The notes: generated from the sequence alone by a model not told the origin. A stretch of 64,000 nt of DNA from Acidovorax sp. (GCA_030692685.1 JAUXZO010000099.1:20135-84134), one strand, 5' to 3'. Counted from the stretch's first letter, positions 1 through 8,694 are shown. Numbers and translations are program-made.

Positions 1-1
1 C

Positions 2-649
2 AAGGTCACGCTGCCGGTGTCTGCCAGTGCAGCGCATTCGCTCGCCAACGTGCGCAAGACGCGCGAGGCCATGGTGGACGAAGTGCGCGCGGTGGCGCAG
101 TGGCGCCGCGACATGGCGCCTGGTGTGCTGGTGGAGGTGGGCCTGTCCACCGCGTTTGGCTGCACGCTGCAAGGGCAGGTGTCCGAAGACGAGGTGCTGT
201 GGCTGGCCGCCCAGTGCGCCGAGGCGGGCGCTGACGAGGTGGGGCTTTCGGACACCACCGGCATGGCCAACCCGGCCCAGGTGCGGCGCTTGTTTACCCA
301 CTTGCAGGCCGAACTGGGCACCCGCGCTGGCGCGGCCCACATGCACAACACCCGGGGGCTGGGCCTGGCGAACTGCCTCGCAGCCTACGACGTGGGTGTG
401 CGCACGTTTGACGCATCACTGGGCGGGTTGGGTGGCTGCCCCTATGCGCCGGGCGCGTCGGGCAACGTGGTGACCGAGGACCTGGTGTTCATGTTCGAGG
501 CCATGGGAATCGCCACGGGGGTCAACCTAGACCGCCTGATGGCGGCGCGCCAGCCTTTGCAGGCGGGGCTGCCGGGCGAGCCGATTTATGGGATGACGCC
601 GGAGGCGGGGTTGCCCAAGGGTTGGGCGCATGGCGCCCCAAGCCGTTGA
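2..649 (+). CDS. Hydroxymethylglutaryl-CoA lyase, C-terminal part (gene cut by window edge)
   Basis: This is the C-terminal ~215 residues of a TIM-barrel HMG-CoA lyase, which cleaves 3-hydroxy-3-methylglutaryl-CoA to acetoacetate and acetyl-CoA in leucine and acyl-CoA catabolism. The frame is open to the first base, so the GTG at position 17 is an internal codon and not the start. Family marks visible are the strand ending VGLSDTTG, the metal-ligand region AAHMHNTRG, and the glycine/cysteine loop GLGGCPYAPGASGN that carries the catalytic cysteine. The full family protein is about 300 residues, so roughly the first third is missing. It ends just before a shared bidirectional terminator. Isopropylmalate-synthase relatives are excluded by the GCPYAPGASGN loop. 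Confidence 0.93.
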   Translation, partial: KVTLPVSASAAHSLANVRKTREAMVDEVRAVAQWRRDMAPGVLVEVGLSTAFGCTLQGQVSEDEVLWLAAQCAEAGADEVGLSDTTGMANPAQVRRLFTHLQAELGTRAGAAHMHNTRGLGLANCLAAYDVGVRTFDASLGGLGGCPYAPGASGNVVTEDLVFMFEAMGIATGVNLDRLMAARQPLQAGLPGEPIYGMTPEAGLPKGWAHGAPSR

Positions 650-668
650 GATCATGGCGCTGCAACGC

Positions 669-695
669 AAAAAGGCGGCCTGGGTCGCCTTTTTT
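669..695. terminator. Bidirectional rho-independent terminator
   Basis: An inverted repeat AAAAAGGCG...CGCCTTTTTT, with A and T tracts on both sides, lies between the convergent HMG-CoA lyase and acyl-CoA-binding protein genes. The symmetry would stop transcription from either side. Confidence 0.85.
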
Positions 696-738
696 GATGC
701 CTGGCACTGCGGCCAGATGACACACAGCAGCGGGAGGA

Positions 739-993
739 TCAGCTCAGTTCGGTGATCAGGTCGATGTACTGCTGCTTGGCGGCATCGGCCTCGGTGCCCT
801 TGAGGTTGTTCCACGCGTCCCACTTGGCGCGGCCCACCATGTCGGTAAAGCTGGGCTTCTTTTCGGCGTTGTCGCCCGCAGTGGCCTGCTTGTACAGCGC
901 GTAAATCTTGAGCAGCGTGGCGTTGTCGGGACGCTCGCTGAGGTTCTTGGAATTGGCCACAGCGGCTTCGAAGGTGGCGTTCAGATCGGCCAT
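739..993 (-). CDS. Acyl-CoA-binding protein (ACBP)
   Basis: An 84-residue protein of the standard ACBP length and pattern. It begins MADLNATFEAAVANSKNL and contains the helix motif LLKIYALYKQATAGDN followed by KPSFTDMVGRAKWDAWNNLKG, the signature of the four-helix acyl-CoA-binding fold. It binds medium- and long-chain acyl-CoA esters in the cytoplasm and buffers or delivers them. Its neighbours, an HMG-CoA lyase and a wax ester/triacylglycerol synthase, both use acyl-CoA. The start has an AGGAGC Shine-Dalgarno sequence just upstream (reverse complement of 1001-1006). Confidence 0.95.
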   Translation of the reverse strand: MADLNATFEAAVANSKNLSERPDNATLLKIYALYKQATAGDNAEKKPSFTDMVGRAKWDAWNNLKGTEADAAKQQYIDLITELS

Positions 994-1241
994 GTCGGTT
1001 GCTCCTTGGATGGAAAACGAAAGAAGTTGGGGGAGGGAAAGAACGGTGTCGGCAAGGGATTGCTGCGTTGTATCTTACGGGCTGCGCCAAGCGCAAAGCC
1101 GCCCAACGCTTAGAGGCAAGCCCCCAAAAACAATCACAACTTACACAAACTGCGATGAGGCCGCCCGCCCGCTCGTGGGACGCAGCGGCGGATTCATCCC
1201 AATTTGCGCAAGTCCCGACAAACACAACAGGTGTACATCTG

Positions 1242-2915
1242 ATGGTGACCCGCACAACCGCTCCCACCGCCACGGCGGCCCCCGGCACAAGCCCGCAGCG
1301 CCCCTCAAGCCCCTTGGGGGCCGCATCATCGGCGGCGGCCATAGCCCGGGACAAAACCGCCTCCGCAGCCCGGCGCAGCGCTCAGGCCTTGCCCCCGGCG
1401 GCCCGCAAAGCGGCGGGCGTGGTGCAAAAAAACATGCGGCGCGCGGCCACCGGCATGCTGGGGCTGTCGGGCGAGCGCATGAGCAAGGTCGATACCGCCT
1501 GGCTGCGCATGGACTCGCAGAGCAACCTCATGATGATCAACGGCGTGTGGACCCTGTCGCCCGGGGTCTCCTGGGCGGACCTGTGCGAGCGCGTGCAGCA
1601 GCGCCTGCTGCAGTACCCACGGTTTCGCCAGCGTGTGGTGGAGGACGCCGCTGGCGCCACCTGGGTAGAGGACCGCAACTTTGACATCGCCGCCCACATC
1701 CTGCGCGAAACGCTGCCCGTCGCTGCGGGCCACAGCATGCAGCGCGCACTGCAAGACCGCGTGGGCGAACTGGCCATGCAGCGCTTGGACAAGCGCCGCC
1801 CGCTGTGGCAGATGCACCTGATCGAAAATTTTGTGGGTGACGACGGGCTGCCGGGTAGCGCGCTCATCGTGCGCATCCACCATTGCATTGCCGACGGCAT
1901 TGCGCTGATCTCGGTGACCATGTCGCTGGTGGACGGTGGGTCGGAGCCGCCCAAACGCAAACCCCGCGCAAACAAGGACGGCGCCGCCCTGGCCGAGGAC
2001 TGGATAGCCGACGCGCTCATCAAGCCCTTTACCAACATGACCGTGAAGGCGCTGGACCTGGCCGGTGACGGCGCCGCCAAGTCGTTCAAGATGCTGAGCG
2101 ACCCTGAGAAAACCATGCACCACGGGCTGGCTGGCACCATGGACATGGCGCGCGTAGCCTACCAGCTGGTGAGCGATGCCGCCGCGCTGGCGCTGATGCC
2201 CGACGACTCTCCCACACGGCTCAAAGGCCAGCCGGGCAGCGCCAAGCGTGTGGCCTGGTGCCCGCCTATTCCCCTGGAGGAAGTCAAGGCGATCGGCAAG
2301 GCGCTCAACTGCTCGATCAACGATGTGCTGCTGTCGTGTGTGGCGGGCGCTATCGGCGGCTATCTGCGCAGCCAGGGCGACGACCCCACCGGCCAGGAGA
2401 TCCGCGCGATGATCCCCGTCAACCTGCGCCCCATGGAAGAAGCCTGGAAGCTGGGCAACCGCTTTGGCCTGGTGCCGCTGGTCTTGCCCATTGGCGTGGC
2501 CAACCCGGTGGAGCGGGTGTACGAGGTGCGCAAGCGCATGAACGCATTGAAGGGCAGCACCCAGCCCATCCTGGCGTTTGCCATGCTGGCCGTGGCAGGC
2601 CTGATGATCAAGCCCGCACAGGATGCGCTGCTTAGCCTTTTTGGCCGCAAGACCACGGCGGTGATGACCAACGTACCAGGCCCCAAGGAGCAACTTACCC
2701 TGTGCGGCGCTCGCGTGACGCAGTGCATGTTCTGGGTGCCACAGTCGGGAGACATTGGCCTGGGAGTGTCCATCCTGAGCTACGGCGGCGGCGTGCAGTT
2801 TGGCGTGATCACGGACACCACCCTGTGCCCCGAGCCACAGCAGATCATCGACGCCTTTGCGCCCGAGTTCAATCAGCTGTCGCTGCTGACGCTGATGCTG
2901 CCCTGGGGCGAGTGA
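1242..2915 (+). CDS. Wax ester synthase / diacylglycerol O-acyltransferase (WS/DGAT family)
   Basis: A 557-residue bifunctional acyltransferase that esterifies fatty alcohols or diacylglycerol with acyl-CoA to form storage wax esters or triacylglycerol at the membrane. The catalytic motif HHCIADG (HHxxxDG) is at residues 213-219. The C-terminal half carries the family's NVPGP and PLVLPIG segments, and MDSQSNLMMINGVW marks the domain start near residue 86. The open frame begins further upstream, at 999, but that part reads as non-coding and overlaps the ACBP leader; the ATG at 1242 is preferred, without a strong Shine-Dalgarno. The Ala/Thr/Pro-rich stretch before the domain (about 80 residues) is longer than in many family members, so a later start cannot be excluded. 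Confidence 0.9.
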   Translation: MVTRTTAPTATAAPGTSPQRPSSPLGAASSAAAIARDKTASAARRSAQALPPAARKAAGVVQKNMRRAATGMLGLSGERMSKVDTAWLRMDSQSNLMMINGVWTLSPGVSWADLCERVQQRLLQYPRFRQRVVEDAAGATWVEDRNFDIAAHILRETLPVAAGHSMQRALQDRVGELAMQRLDKRRPLWQMHLIENFVGDDGLPGSALIVRIHHCIADGIALISVTMSLVDGGSEPPKRKPRANKDGAALAEDWIADALIKPFTNMTVKALDLAGDGAAKSFKMLSDPEKTMHHGLAGTMDMARVAYQLVSDAAALALMPDDSPTRLKGQPGSAKRVAWCPPIPLEEVKAIGKALNCSINDVLLSCVAGAIGGYLRSQGDDPTGQEIRAMIPVNLRPMEEAWKLGNRFGLVPLVLPIGVANPVERVYEVRKRMNALKGSTQPILAFAMLAVAGLMIKPAQDALLSLFGRKTTAVMTNVPGPKEQLTLCGARVTQCMFWVPQSGDIGLGVSILSYGGGVQFGVITDTTLCPEPQQIIDAFAPEFNQLSLLTLMLPWGE

Positions 2916-2991
2916 TGCGGCAGCGCAGCCCTGTGGGCCGAGAAGAAAAGTGGCACGGAGTGAAACCGGCCAAGGCAGGGCACAAGGGTCG

Positions 2992-3015
2992 TTCAAAGCG
3001 GCCTTCAAAGCGGCC
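2992..3015. repeat. Short tandem repeat, 12 bp x 2
   Basis: The unit TTCAAAGCGGCC occurs twice head to tail in the gap between the convergent acyltransferase and TetR genes. A second, imperfect duplication (AAGTGCCCC) follows at about 3062-3082. No clear hairpin terminator was seen in this gap. Confidence 0.6.
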
Positions 3016-3142
3016 CCCAAGGACCCACAGGTGCACCGAAAGCGCCGCAAAATTACCCCGGAAGTGCCCCAAAAGTGCCCCACAAGGCCTCCCAGGAATG
3101 CCCCGCTAACGCCATGACCGCAGCGCCCGGCGCGTTTAACAC

Positions 3143-3754
3143 TCAGGCGCGCTGCACAGCCACCATCCCCTGCAGCAGCCGCGACACGCTGGCGAGCACG
3201 CCACTCAACGGCTCGCCCATCTGCACCCGCACGATGGCACCCTCCACCACCAGCGTCAGCGCCTGCGCGTCCTGCGCGCGCTCTTGTTCGTGTTCGGGGC
3301 CTGGCGGCAACAAGGTGGCCAGCAGCTGCGTCACGTCTCGCTTGTGGCGCTGTGCAATGTCCACCACCTCGGGCACGGTGCCGCCCAGCTCGCTCACGCT
3401 GTTGATAAACGCGCAGCCCCGGTAGTCGTCCCGGCCCAGCCATTCAGCCAGCGCAAGAGGCAATGCGGCCAGGCGGCGGGCAGCGTCGTCATGCTCCCCA
3501 CCGTGGCAAACCAGGGCCGCAGCAAACCAGTCGATCCAGCGGGTGTGCCGGTACTCAAGGTACGCACACACCAGGTCGTTTTTACTGGGGAAATGTCTGT
3601 AGAAGGTGACTTTGGTCACGCCGGACTCGGCAATCACGCGGTCGATGCCCGTGGCGCGAATGCCGTCTCGGTAGAACAGCGCATGTGCGGTGTGCAGCAG
3701 ACGGTCGCGGGCGGGCTGGACTTTCCAGTCTGGTGGCTGTGGCGCAGAGGTCAT
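3143..3754 (-). CDS. TetR/AcrR-family transcriptional regulator
   Basis: A 203-residue DNA-binding repressor. The N-terminal helix-turn-helix spans about residues 17-60, with the classic TetR core TGIDRVIAESGVTKVTFYRHF followed by PSKNDLV. The rest is a variable ligand-binding domain with a cysteine in GCAFIN. It is transcribed away from the DUF1348 gene at 3860, and two TAGACA-type palindromes lie in the shared 105-bp gap, so it probably represses both itself and that gene. The inducing ligand is unknown. Its operators resemble those I recall for NemR-type TetR proteins, which respond to electrophiles; this is only a hint. Confidence 0.93.
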   Translation of the reverse strand: MTSAPQPPDWKVQPARDRLLHTAHALFYRDGIRATGIDRVIAESGVTKVTFYRHFPSKNDLVCAYLEYRHTRWIDWFAAALVCHGGEHDDAARRLAALPLALAEWLGRDDYRGCAFINSVSELGGTVPEVVDIAQRHKRDVTQLLATLLPPGPEHEQERAQDAQALTLVVEGAIVRVQMGEPLSGVLASVSRLLQGMVAVQRA

Positions 3755-3763
3755 CGGGGTATT

Positions 3764-3781
3764 GTAGACAAGTCTGTCTAC
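3764..3781. promoter_or_regulatory. Putative TetR operator 1
   Basis: GTAGACAAGTCTGTCTAC is a perfect inverted repeat with 7-bp arms around a 4-bp centre. It starts 10 bp upstream of the tetR start codon. The same half-site recurs at 3802-3817. Confidence 0.75.
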
Positions 3782-3801
3782 ATCACTCTATGATGCACCT
3801 A

Positions 3802-3817
3802 TAGACAGACCTGTCTA
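3802..3817. promoter_or_regulatory. Putative TetR operator 2
   Basis: TAGACAGACCTGTCTA is a perfect inverted repeat with 7-bp arms around 2 bp. It lies 43 bp upstream of the DUF1348 start codon. It shares the TAGACA/TGTCTA-type half-sites with operator 1, which suggests one regulator binding both. Confidence 0.75.
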
Positions 3818-3859
3818 CCACCACCTGCCCCCTAACCTATCCACCTCTAAGGCCGCCCC

Positions 3860-4327
3860 ATGGACACCCGCCCACCACTACCCCCTTTCACCCTGGAGAC
3901 GGCGACCCAGAAGGTCCGTCTTGCCGAAGACGGCTGGAACTCGCGAGACCCGGCCCGCGTGGCCTTGGCGTACTCGGAGGACACCCGCTGGCGCAACCGC
4001 GCAGAATTTCCGGTAGGCCGCGCTGCAGCGCAGCAGTTGCTGGAGCGCAAATGGGCGCGCGAGCTGGACTACCGCCTCATCAAAGAAATCTGGGCTTTCA
4101 GCAGCCACCGCATCGCCGTGCGGTTTGCCTACGAGTGGCACGACGACGCGGGCAACTGGTACCGCAGCTATGGCAACGAGAACTGGGAGTTCAATGACGC
4201 GGGCCTTATGACAGTGCGCCATGCCAGCATCAACGACCGCCCCATTGATGGGGCGGACCGGCTGTTCTTCTGGCCGTTGGGACGCAGGCCGGATGACCAC
4301 CGGGGGTTGAGCGATCTGGGGCTCTGA
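3860..4327 (+). CDS. DUF1348 family (NTF2/SnoaL-like fold) protein
   Basis: A 155-residue protein of the DUF1348 family, a cystatin-like/NTF2-like alpha+beta barrel. Family marks are [22 protein letters not shown] near residue 25, [23 protein letters not shown] near residue 93, and the C-terminal [10 protein letters not shown] with FFWPLGRR. The biochemical role is not established; members are small soluble cytoplasmic proteins. It is divergent from a TetR regulator with two palindromic sites between them, so expression is probably induced by that regulator's ligand. The start ATG is preceded by a weak AAGG. Confidence 0.88.
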   Translation: MDTRPPLPPFTLETATQKVRLAEDGWNSRDPARVALAYSEDTRWRNRAEFPVGRAAAQQLLERKWARELDYRLIKEIWAFSSHRIAVRFAYEWHDDAGNWYRSYGNENWEFNDAGLMTVRHASINDRPIDGADRLFFWPLGRRPDDHRGLSDLGL

Positions 4328-4398
4328 GCCCCGAGACCGCGGGCGACGCTGCGGTACACCCGCAGATTCGCCCGCCATCCCGGCCATTGAACCGTCAG

Positions 4399-6045
4399 TC
4401 AGGTCGCAGAGCAGGTAAAGCTCTCGGCCTTGCTCGGGTCTCCCGTGCCGCTGTAACGCGGGAACTTCGGGTACTCGCACACCGGGCGCCGGGCCACGGG
4501 CGTGCTGGTGCCGGGTGCGAACTTGGTGGCCACCAGCTTGTCGGGAGCCGCGCCCTTTTCCACCCAGGCGTCCATGGCGGCGAGCAGGTCGATGGAGCGG
4601 GGCTCCGTGCCCACGCCGTCCAGGTTATGCCCGTTGGAAGGCGAGGTGATCATGCGCGCGAAGCTTTGCACCTTGCTGGCGCCCAGGCGTTGCTTCACCG
4701 TATCGAAGTAGTCTGCCGTGCGGTACAGCGACACGCAGGTGTCTCCGACCCCATACCAGATCAGCAGCTTGCCGCCGTTGTCGGCAAAGGCGGAGATGTC
4801 CGGGTCAGTCCCATCGATCATCTGTGCCAGCCGCAGATACTGCGCCTGGTACTGGGTGGGGTCGTGGCTCAGGATGCTGGCGTTGGGGTTGCCCTCCACA
4901 AGGCGCGCGGCTTCCGTCACGGCCATGTGGTTGAACGAATCGGGGGCTTCAAAGCTGGTGCCGAACATGTACGACTGCCAGTCCGACGTGGACGCACCAC
5001 CCCGGCCATAACGCGGGTAGCCCACGGCGCCGCGTGACAGGGTCACGGGGGTCTTGTGGTCGCTGTAGATGAGGCGGATGGATTCGATCTGCCCTGCGGT
5101 GAGGCAGCTGTCGCTGTCTGCGCCCTTGCACAGCAGCTCGGTGGGCACGTAGTTGCAGGCCTCGACGTTGCCGATGATGCCGTCCTTCAGGCCGTCGAGG
5201 TCGTCGCACGCAGCCGTCTCGGCCTTGGCATACAGCGCGATCTTGGCGGGACTCATCCAGTTGTCGCGGCTCTTGAAGATGTGGCGCAGCACCGTGGGCC
5301 CCAGGTTGACCTGGTGCGCCTGCTGGCTGATGGCGGGTTCCATGGCCACCACGCCGTCGTAGTCCTTGGGATATTTCTGCGCGGAAATAAGCCCCGAGCG
5401 CCCCCCATTCGATTGGCCCATGTGATAGCGCCGCACGGGGCGCTTGCCATAGAACTCGGTGGCGATCGCGGTACCGACCTCCAGCACGAAATGGTTGGCG
5501 TCGAACGCATGGTTGCGCAGCGCGACATCGCTGTTGCCCCAGGCAAAGCCGCGCACTTGGTGGCCAGAGTCTGAGCTGATCTTCACATACGGGTTGGCCG
5601 ATGGCCCCACAAGCTGCTGGTACCACGGGTCATCGGTCGGGATGAAACCGTCGAAGCCCCCGCCGCCAATGGTCAGCGTCTTGCCGTTCCACTGCGCCAG
5701 CGTGGGCAGTTCCACCGCCCAGTTGATGGTGGACTCGGGCGAGGAAACGATCTGCCCGCGCACGATGCAGGCATCCGGCAGTGTGTCTTCGGCTTTGCGA
5801 AGCTCGGTGCGCGTGATCTTGGCACCATGGGGCAACGCGGTGGATGCGTAGGCTGCACAGGCTTCGGCCAGGGGTTTGCTGGCCAGCGGTGGGTTGGCGT
5901 CGCTGCCGCCGCCACAGGCGGTCAACGCGAGGGCGGCCACCGCACTCAGGGTGCAGGCGGCAGTCCATCGTCCTGCGTGCGCAAGGGGTTGGGGGTGGGG
6001 GCGGCACCGGGGTGCCACGGCGAAGGGCTGGGGGGTCGGGAACAT
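4399..6045 (-). CDS. Tannase/feruloyl-esterase-family lipoprotein
   Basis: A 548-residue alpha/beta hydrolase of the tannase family, which hydrolyses ester bonds of aromatic acids such as gallate or ferulate esters. A signal sequence with the lipobox LTAC (Cys44) predicts an outer-membrane-anchored lipoprotein. The nucleophile elbow GQSNGG places the serine at residue 212; an oxyanion-type GGGGFDG loop is at 127-133; a late GVGDTCV and SNGHNLDG supply the candidate acid and histidine. The family usually has cysteines next to the serine and histidine (CS...HC, a disulfide clamp); here these are GlnSer and HisAsn, so the clamp is absent. A LuxR-type gene lies upstream on the same strand. Confidence 0.85.
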   Translation of the reverse strand: MFPTPQPFAVAPRCRPHPQPLAHAGRWTAACTLSAVAALALTACGGGSDANPPLASKPLAEACAAYASTALPHGAKITRTELRKAEDTLPDACIVRGQIVSSPESTINWAVELPTLAQWNGKTLTIGGGGFDGFIPTDDPWYQQLVGPSANPYVKISSDSGHQVRGFAWGNSDVALRNHAFDANHFVLEVGTAIATEFYGKRPVRRYHMGQSNGGRSGLISAQKYPKDYDGVVAMEPAISQQAHQVNLGPTVLRHIFKSRDNWMSPAKIALYAKAETAACDDLDGLKDGIIGNVEACNYVPTELLCKGADSDSCLTAGQIESIRLIYSDHKTPVTLSRGAVGYPRYGRGGASTSDWQSYMFGTSFEAPDSFNHMAVTEAARLVEGNPNASILSHDPTQYQAQYLRLAQMIDGTDPDISAFADNGGKLLIWYGVGDTCVSLYRTADYFDTVKQRLGASKVQSFARMITSPSNGHNLDGVGTEPRSIDLLAAMDAWVEKGAAPDKLVATKFAPGTSTPVARRPVCEYPKFPRYSGTGDPSKAESFTCSAT

Positions 6046-6159
6046 GCGGGGGTCTCCTGTAATGATGGTTCTTCAGGAGCCCAGGCCCTGGTAGCGGCGC
6101 GACCGGCGCCAGCGCTTGGACTCCGGTGCGGACGATAGGAAAAGGAGGCGCTGTTGCAG

Positions 6160-6177
6160 CCTCTGCAAATGCAGAGG
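6160..6177. promoter_or_regulatory. Inverted repeat in the tannase leader, possible operator
   Basis: CCTCTGCAAATGCAGAGG has perfect 7-bp arms around AAAT. It sits about 115 bp upstream of the tannase-family start and 67 bp past the luxR stop, both on the minus strand. There is no T tract, so an operator is more likely than a terminator. Binding by the adjacent LuxR protein is only a guess. Confidence 0.45.
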
Positions 6178-6243
6178 GAGCGGGAAACTACCGAGCCCCG
6201 CAGGCCTGCACGCAGCACTCCCGTCGCGCTGCGTCTCGCCCCG

Positions 6244-7272
6244 CTATCCGTGGCGCAGCGCGGCCACCAGCTCCACCTTGTTGCTCACGCCCAGCGCGGC
6301 ATAGGCGGTGCGCAGGTAGGTGCGCACAGTGGCAGGCGTGAGACCCAGCGTGGCGGCAATGTCCTTGTGCGAGCGACCTTGTGCGTAGAGCATGGCCGCA
6401 CTCATTTCGCGCGGTGCCAGCAGGGACTTGTGGTGGCGCGAAGCCATGCTGATGGCCACAAGGGCGCCACACGGCTCCAGCCGCAAGTGGTAGGACTTGC
6501 CTACCGTCAGGCTGCATGGAACACGCGGCAGTGCCTGTACCACCTCGGGCGGCAGGCAGGCGCCTGTCCAGCCAGGGCACGCCTCGCTCAGCGCCATGTT
6601 GATGCGCAGGCCTCCGAACAACAGCTCGCCCGACGGCTCTGCCAGCGCAAAGCTGTCCCAGGGACGGGTGGGCGAATCCATCTGCAGCCGCTGCAGCAGG
6701 TGGCGCCAGTGCTGCAGCAAGTGCGCGACAAACTCACCGAACAGCACGGCCTCCTCGTCTGTGAAATCTGGCCGCGTCGGAGGGCGGTACACCGACACAA
6801 AAAACATCAGCCCACTGCGCGGCAGCTCGGCCGTGATGGCCATGCAGTGGTACAGGCCGTGCCGCTGCGCGAACGCCGTCATTTGGGGCGAATCCGGGAT
6901 CTCGCCCGTCACGTCGCGCTCGCGAATTACTACCCCCAGTCGACGCATGGACTGCAGCGCAAACGCATCCGCCGTCGCCAGAGCGTTCCATTCTTCAGCG
7001 AAGTTTTGGCTCAAGCCAATGCTGCCATGCAGCCAGTTGCGTGGGCCGGTGTGCACATCGCCCGCAGACACCTCACCCCACCAGGCCGAGTCAAAAGCAA
7101 CCAGTCCGCAGAGGGTCTGCAAGGCCTGGTGCAGCATGTCCTGCGGTCGCGCATGCTGGGCTTGTTCCGAGAGCTTAAGCAGGCTGCGGCTCAGCGCACG
7201 CAGGGAATCGCTTGACGGGCGATCTGTTGGTATGGGCAATGCCAGGCTCGCGCATGGCAAGCTCACGGACAT
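6244..7272 (-). CDS. LuxR-family transcriptional regulator
   Basis: A 342-residue protein with a LuxR-type helix-turn-helix at about residues 285-340 (LLAPREMSAAMLYAQG, then KDIAATLGLTPATVRTYL and AYAALGVSNKVEL). The N-terminal ~270 residues look like a GAF/autoinducer-domain-like sensory region without an obvious ligand motif; no receiver aspartate pattern is present. It is co-oriented with and upstream of the tannase-family gene, 198 bp apart, so regulation of that esterase is plausible but unproven. Confidence 0.88.
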   Translation of the reverse strand: MSVSLPCASLALPIPTDRPSSDSLRALSRSLLKLSEQAQHARPQDMLHQALQTLCGLVAFDSAWWGEVSAGDVHTGPRNWLHGSIGLSQNFAEEWNALATADAFALQSMRRLGVVIRERDVTGEIPDSPQMTAFAQRHGLYHCMAITAELPRSGLMFFVSVYRPPTRPDFTDEEAVLFGEFVAHLLQHWRHLLQRLQMDSPTRPWDSFALAEPSGELLFGGLRINMALSEACPGWTGACLPPEVVQALPRVPCSLTVGKSYHLRLEPCGALVAISMASRHHKSLLAPREMSAAMLYAQGRSHKDIAATLGLTPATVRTYLRTAYAALGVSNKVELVAALRHG

Positions 7273-7438
7273 GTTGAGTCCAGCGAGCGAACGGCGTTAT
7301 CAGCGTTAACAGCGGCCATGGCGTCTCCTCGTTTTTCAGGCGATGGTAGCTGCCGCGCCCGGGGTGCAGGGGGGGACCAAAAAAAGTGCGCAGATCCGCG
7401 CGCTCAAAAACCGCCCCTGGTCGGCTCAAAAGACAAAT

Positions 7439-7496
7439 TACTATTAATTTGATAGCTATTAGCGCTTACCCATCAAGCGCTAGAGGCCATTTTCAT
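7439..7496 (-). repeat. Palindromic repeat family, copy a
   Basis: The core arms TAGCGCTT (7460-7467) and AAGCGCTA (7475-7482) face each other over 7 bp. They are flanked by TTGATAGCTAT on one side and GAGGCCATTTT on the other, as in the other copies in this window. It lies just past the stop codon of the DUF2817 gene. Confidence 0.85.
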
Positions 7497-7502
7497 TAAA
7501 AA

Positions 7503-8606
7503 TTACGCTGCCAGTCCGTCCACGGCCTGGAACATCGACTGCCGCGCCTGGCTCACGATCTGGCCCTTCCAGGAGTCGGTGTCGGTGAAAAAGGCCGCCA
7601 GCATCTGCGCCTTGATCTGCGCGTGCTGCTCGGCCGGGGCTTCGGGGTGCAGATTGAGCCATTGCTCGGCGCGGACGGCGTTCATCACGTCGAGCACGGG
7701 CACCGTGCCGTATTCCATCGCGATGCCGGTGGTCTCGGCGTGCGGGCATTCGTCATAAATGGCGCCCCACATCAGCCCCGTGAGAAACGCCGAGGTGGAC
7801 GATCCGTCATAGATCGACGTGACCGGCGTAGCCCCACCGCCATCCCACCACGCGCGGGCACGGGCGATGGACACCGCGTCGTCCGCGCCCGCATAGATGC
7901 GTTCACCGTGGCCGCTGGGCCCCAGGCCCGTGTGCAAGTCGATCCACGCGATGTTGCGGGCGCTGGCACCGTGTTTGCGCAGCACGGCGCGAAGCGTGAG
8001 GTTGCTCCAGGTGGGCTCGGTGCCGCCAAAAAAGATGCCGTCTGCAAACTCGTGCTGGCCTTGCGAGATAGCGGCCTGCCACGCGGCCTCGCCGTTGGTC
8101 GCGATGTACTGCATCACCGCGGCCTGGTTGTCGGGCGACGGTGGCCATTGCTCAGGCAGCAAGAGGGGATGCACCTCGCGGTAGGCCGTGTTCACTGGCA
8201 GGGGTTTGGAAAAGTCCTGAAAGTTGCGGTTCAGGTCCACGTTTTCGTGCGTGAAGCGGCGCACATGCGAGAAACCGTAGGGGTTCAGCGCATGGATGTA
8301 CAGCGTGGCCACGCCTGCGGCTTGTGCCTTGGCGCGCCACTCGGCGTCGTGCAGCGCAAACACCTGCACGCCGCTGCCGCAATACCCTTCCACGCCGTGG
8401 CAGGCGCTGCTCACGATGAGCAGTTTGTCGGCGTCCACCGGGCCGTCGCGCACCACGTCCATCGCCAGGTCTTCGCCATCACGGCCCTTCAGCGGGTGGG
8501 CGTGCGATTCAATCGGCAGGCCTGCTGCAGCCGCGGCCTCCAGAAACTTCTTGCGGGCCTGCGCGTAGCTGGGCGAGAAGGCGTCGACGAGTCCGGTCAT
8601 GGGCAT
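7503..8606 (-). CDS. DUF2817 family protein (M14-like metallocarboxypeptidase fold)
   Basis: A 367-residue protein of the DUF2817 family, distantly related to M14 zinc carboxypeptidases and succinylglutamate desuccinylases. Candidate zinc ligands are in CHGVEGYCGS (near residue 69) and DLHTGLG (near residue 212); the HALNPYGFSHVRR and ENVDLNRNF segments are typical of the family. A glutamate in AMEYGT could be the general base. The substrate is unknown, but the next two genes (8695 and 9972) are M20 amidohydrolases, which suggests a peptide or acyl-amino-acid degradation cluster. The start is the outer ATG at 8606; a second in-frame ATG lies two codons later. Confidence 0.85.
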   Translation of the reverse strand: MPMTGLVDAFSPSYAQARKKFLEAAAAAGLPIESHAHPLKGRDGEDLAMDVVRDGPVDADKLLIVSSACHGVEGYCGSGVQVFALHDAEWRAKAQAAGVATLYIHALNPYGFSHVRRFTHENVDLNRNFQDFSKPLPVNTAYREVHPLLLPEQWPPSPDNQAAVMQYIATNGEAAWQAAISQGQHEFADGIFFGGTEPTWSNLTLRAVLRKHGASARNIAWIDLHTGLGPSGHGERIYAGADDAVSIARARAWWDGGGATPVTSIYDGSSTSAFLTGLMWGAIYDECPHAETTGIAMEYGTVPVLDVMNAVRAEQWLNLHPEAPAEQHAQIKAQMLAAFFTDTDSWKGQIVSQARQSMFQAVDGLAA

Positions 8607-8628
8607 GGGCTTTCACAAAAAAGGGAGA

Positions 8629-8673
8629 GAGGGGGAAAAAAGAAAACCCGGGCGCGCGCGGAGTGCGCCCGGG
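8629..8673 (-). terminator. Rho-independent terminator after the M20 amidohydrolase gene
   Basis: CCCGGGCGC (8647-8655) pairs perfectly with GCGCCCGGG (8665-8673). On the minus strand the stem is followed by TTTTCTTTTTT. It is 22 bp past the stop codon of the 8695-9903 gene and would separate it from the DUF2817 gene. Confidence 0.88.
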
Positions 8674-8694
8674 GTGGGGTCGAGGCAAGAAGCG

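Noticed and set aside
1326..3443. A 705-residue minus-strand open frame opposite the acyltransferase gene
   Set aside because: It lies opposite a gene with clear WS/DGAT motifs; its protein is Arg/Gly/His-rich with no family resemblance. It reflects G+C-rich codon bias.
4387..5037. Plus-strand frame opposite the tannase-family gene
   Set aside because: It sits entirely on the opposite strand of a gene with intact hydrolase motifs and has no start signal or family.
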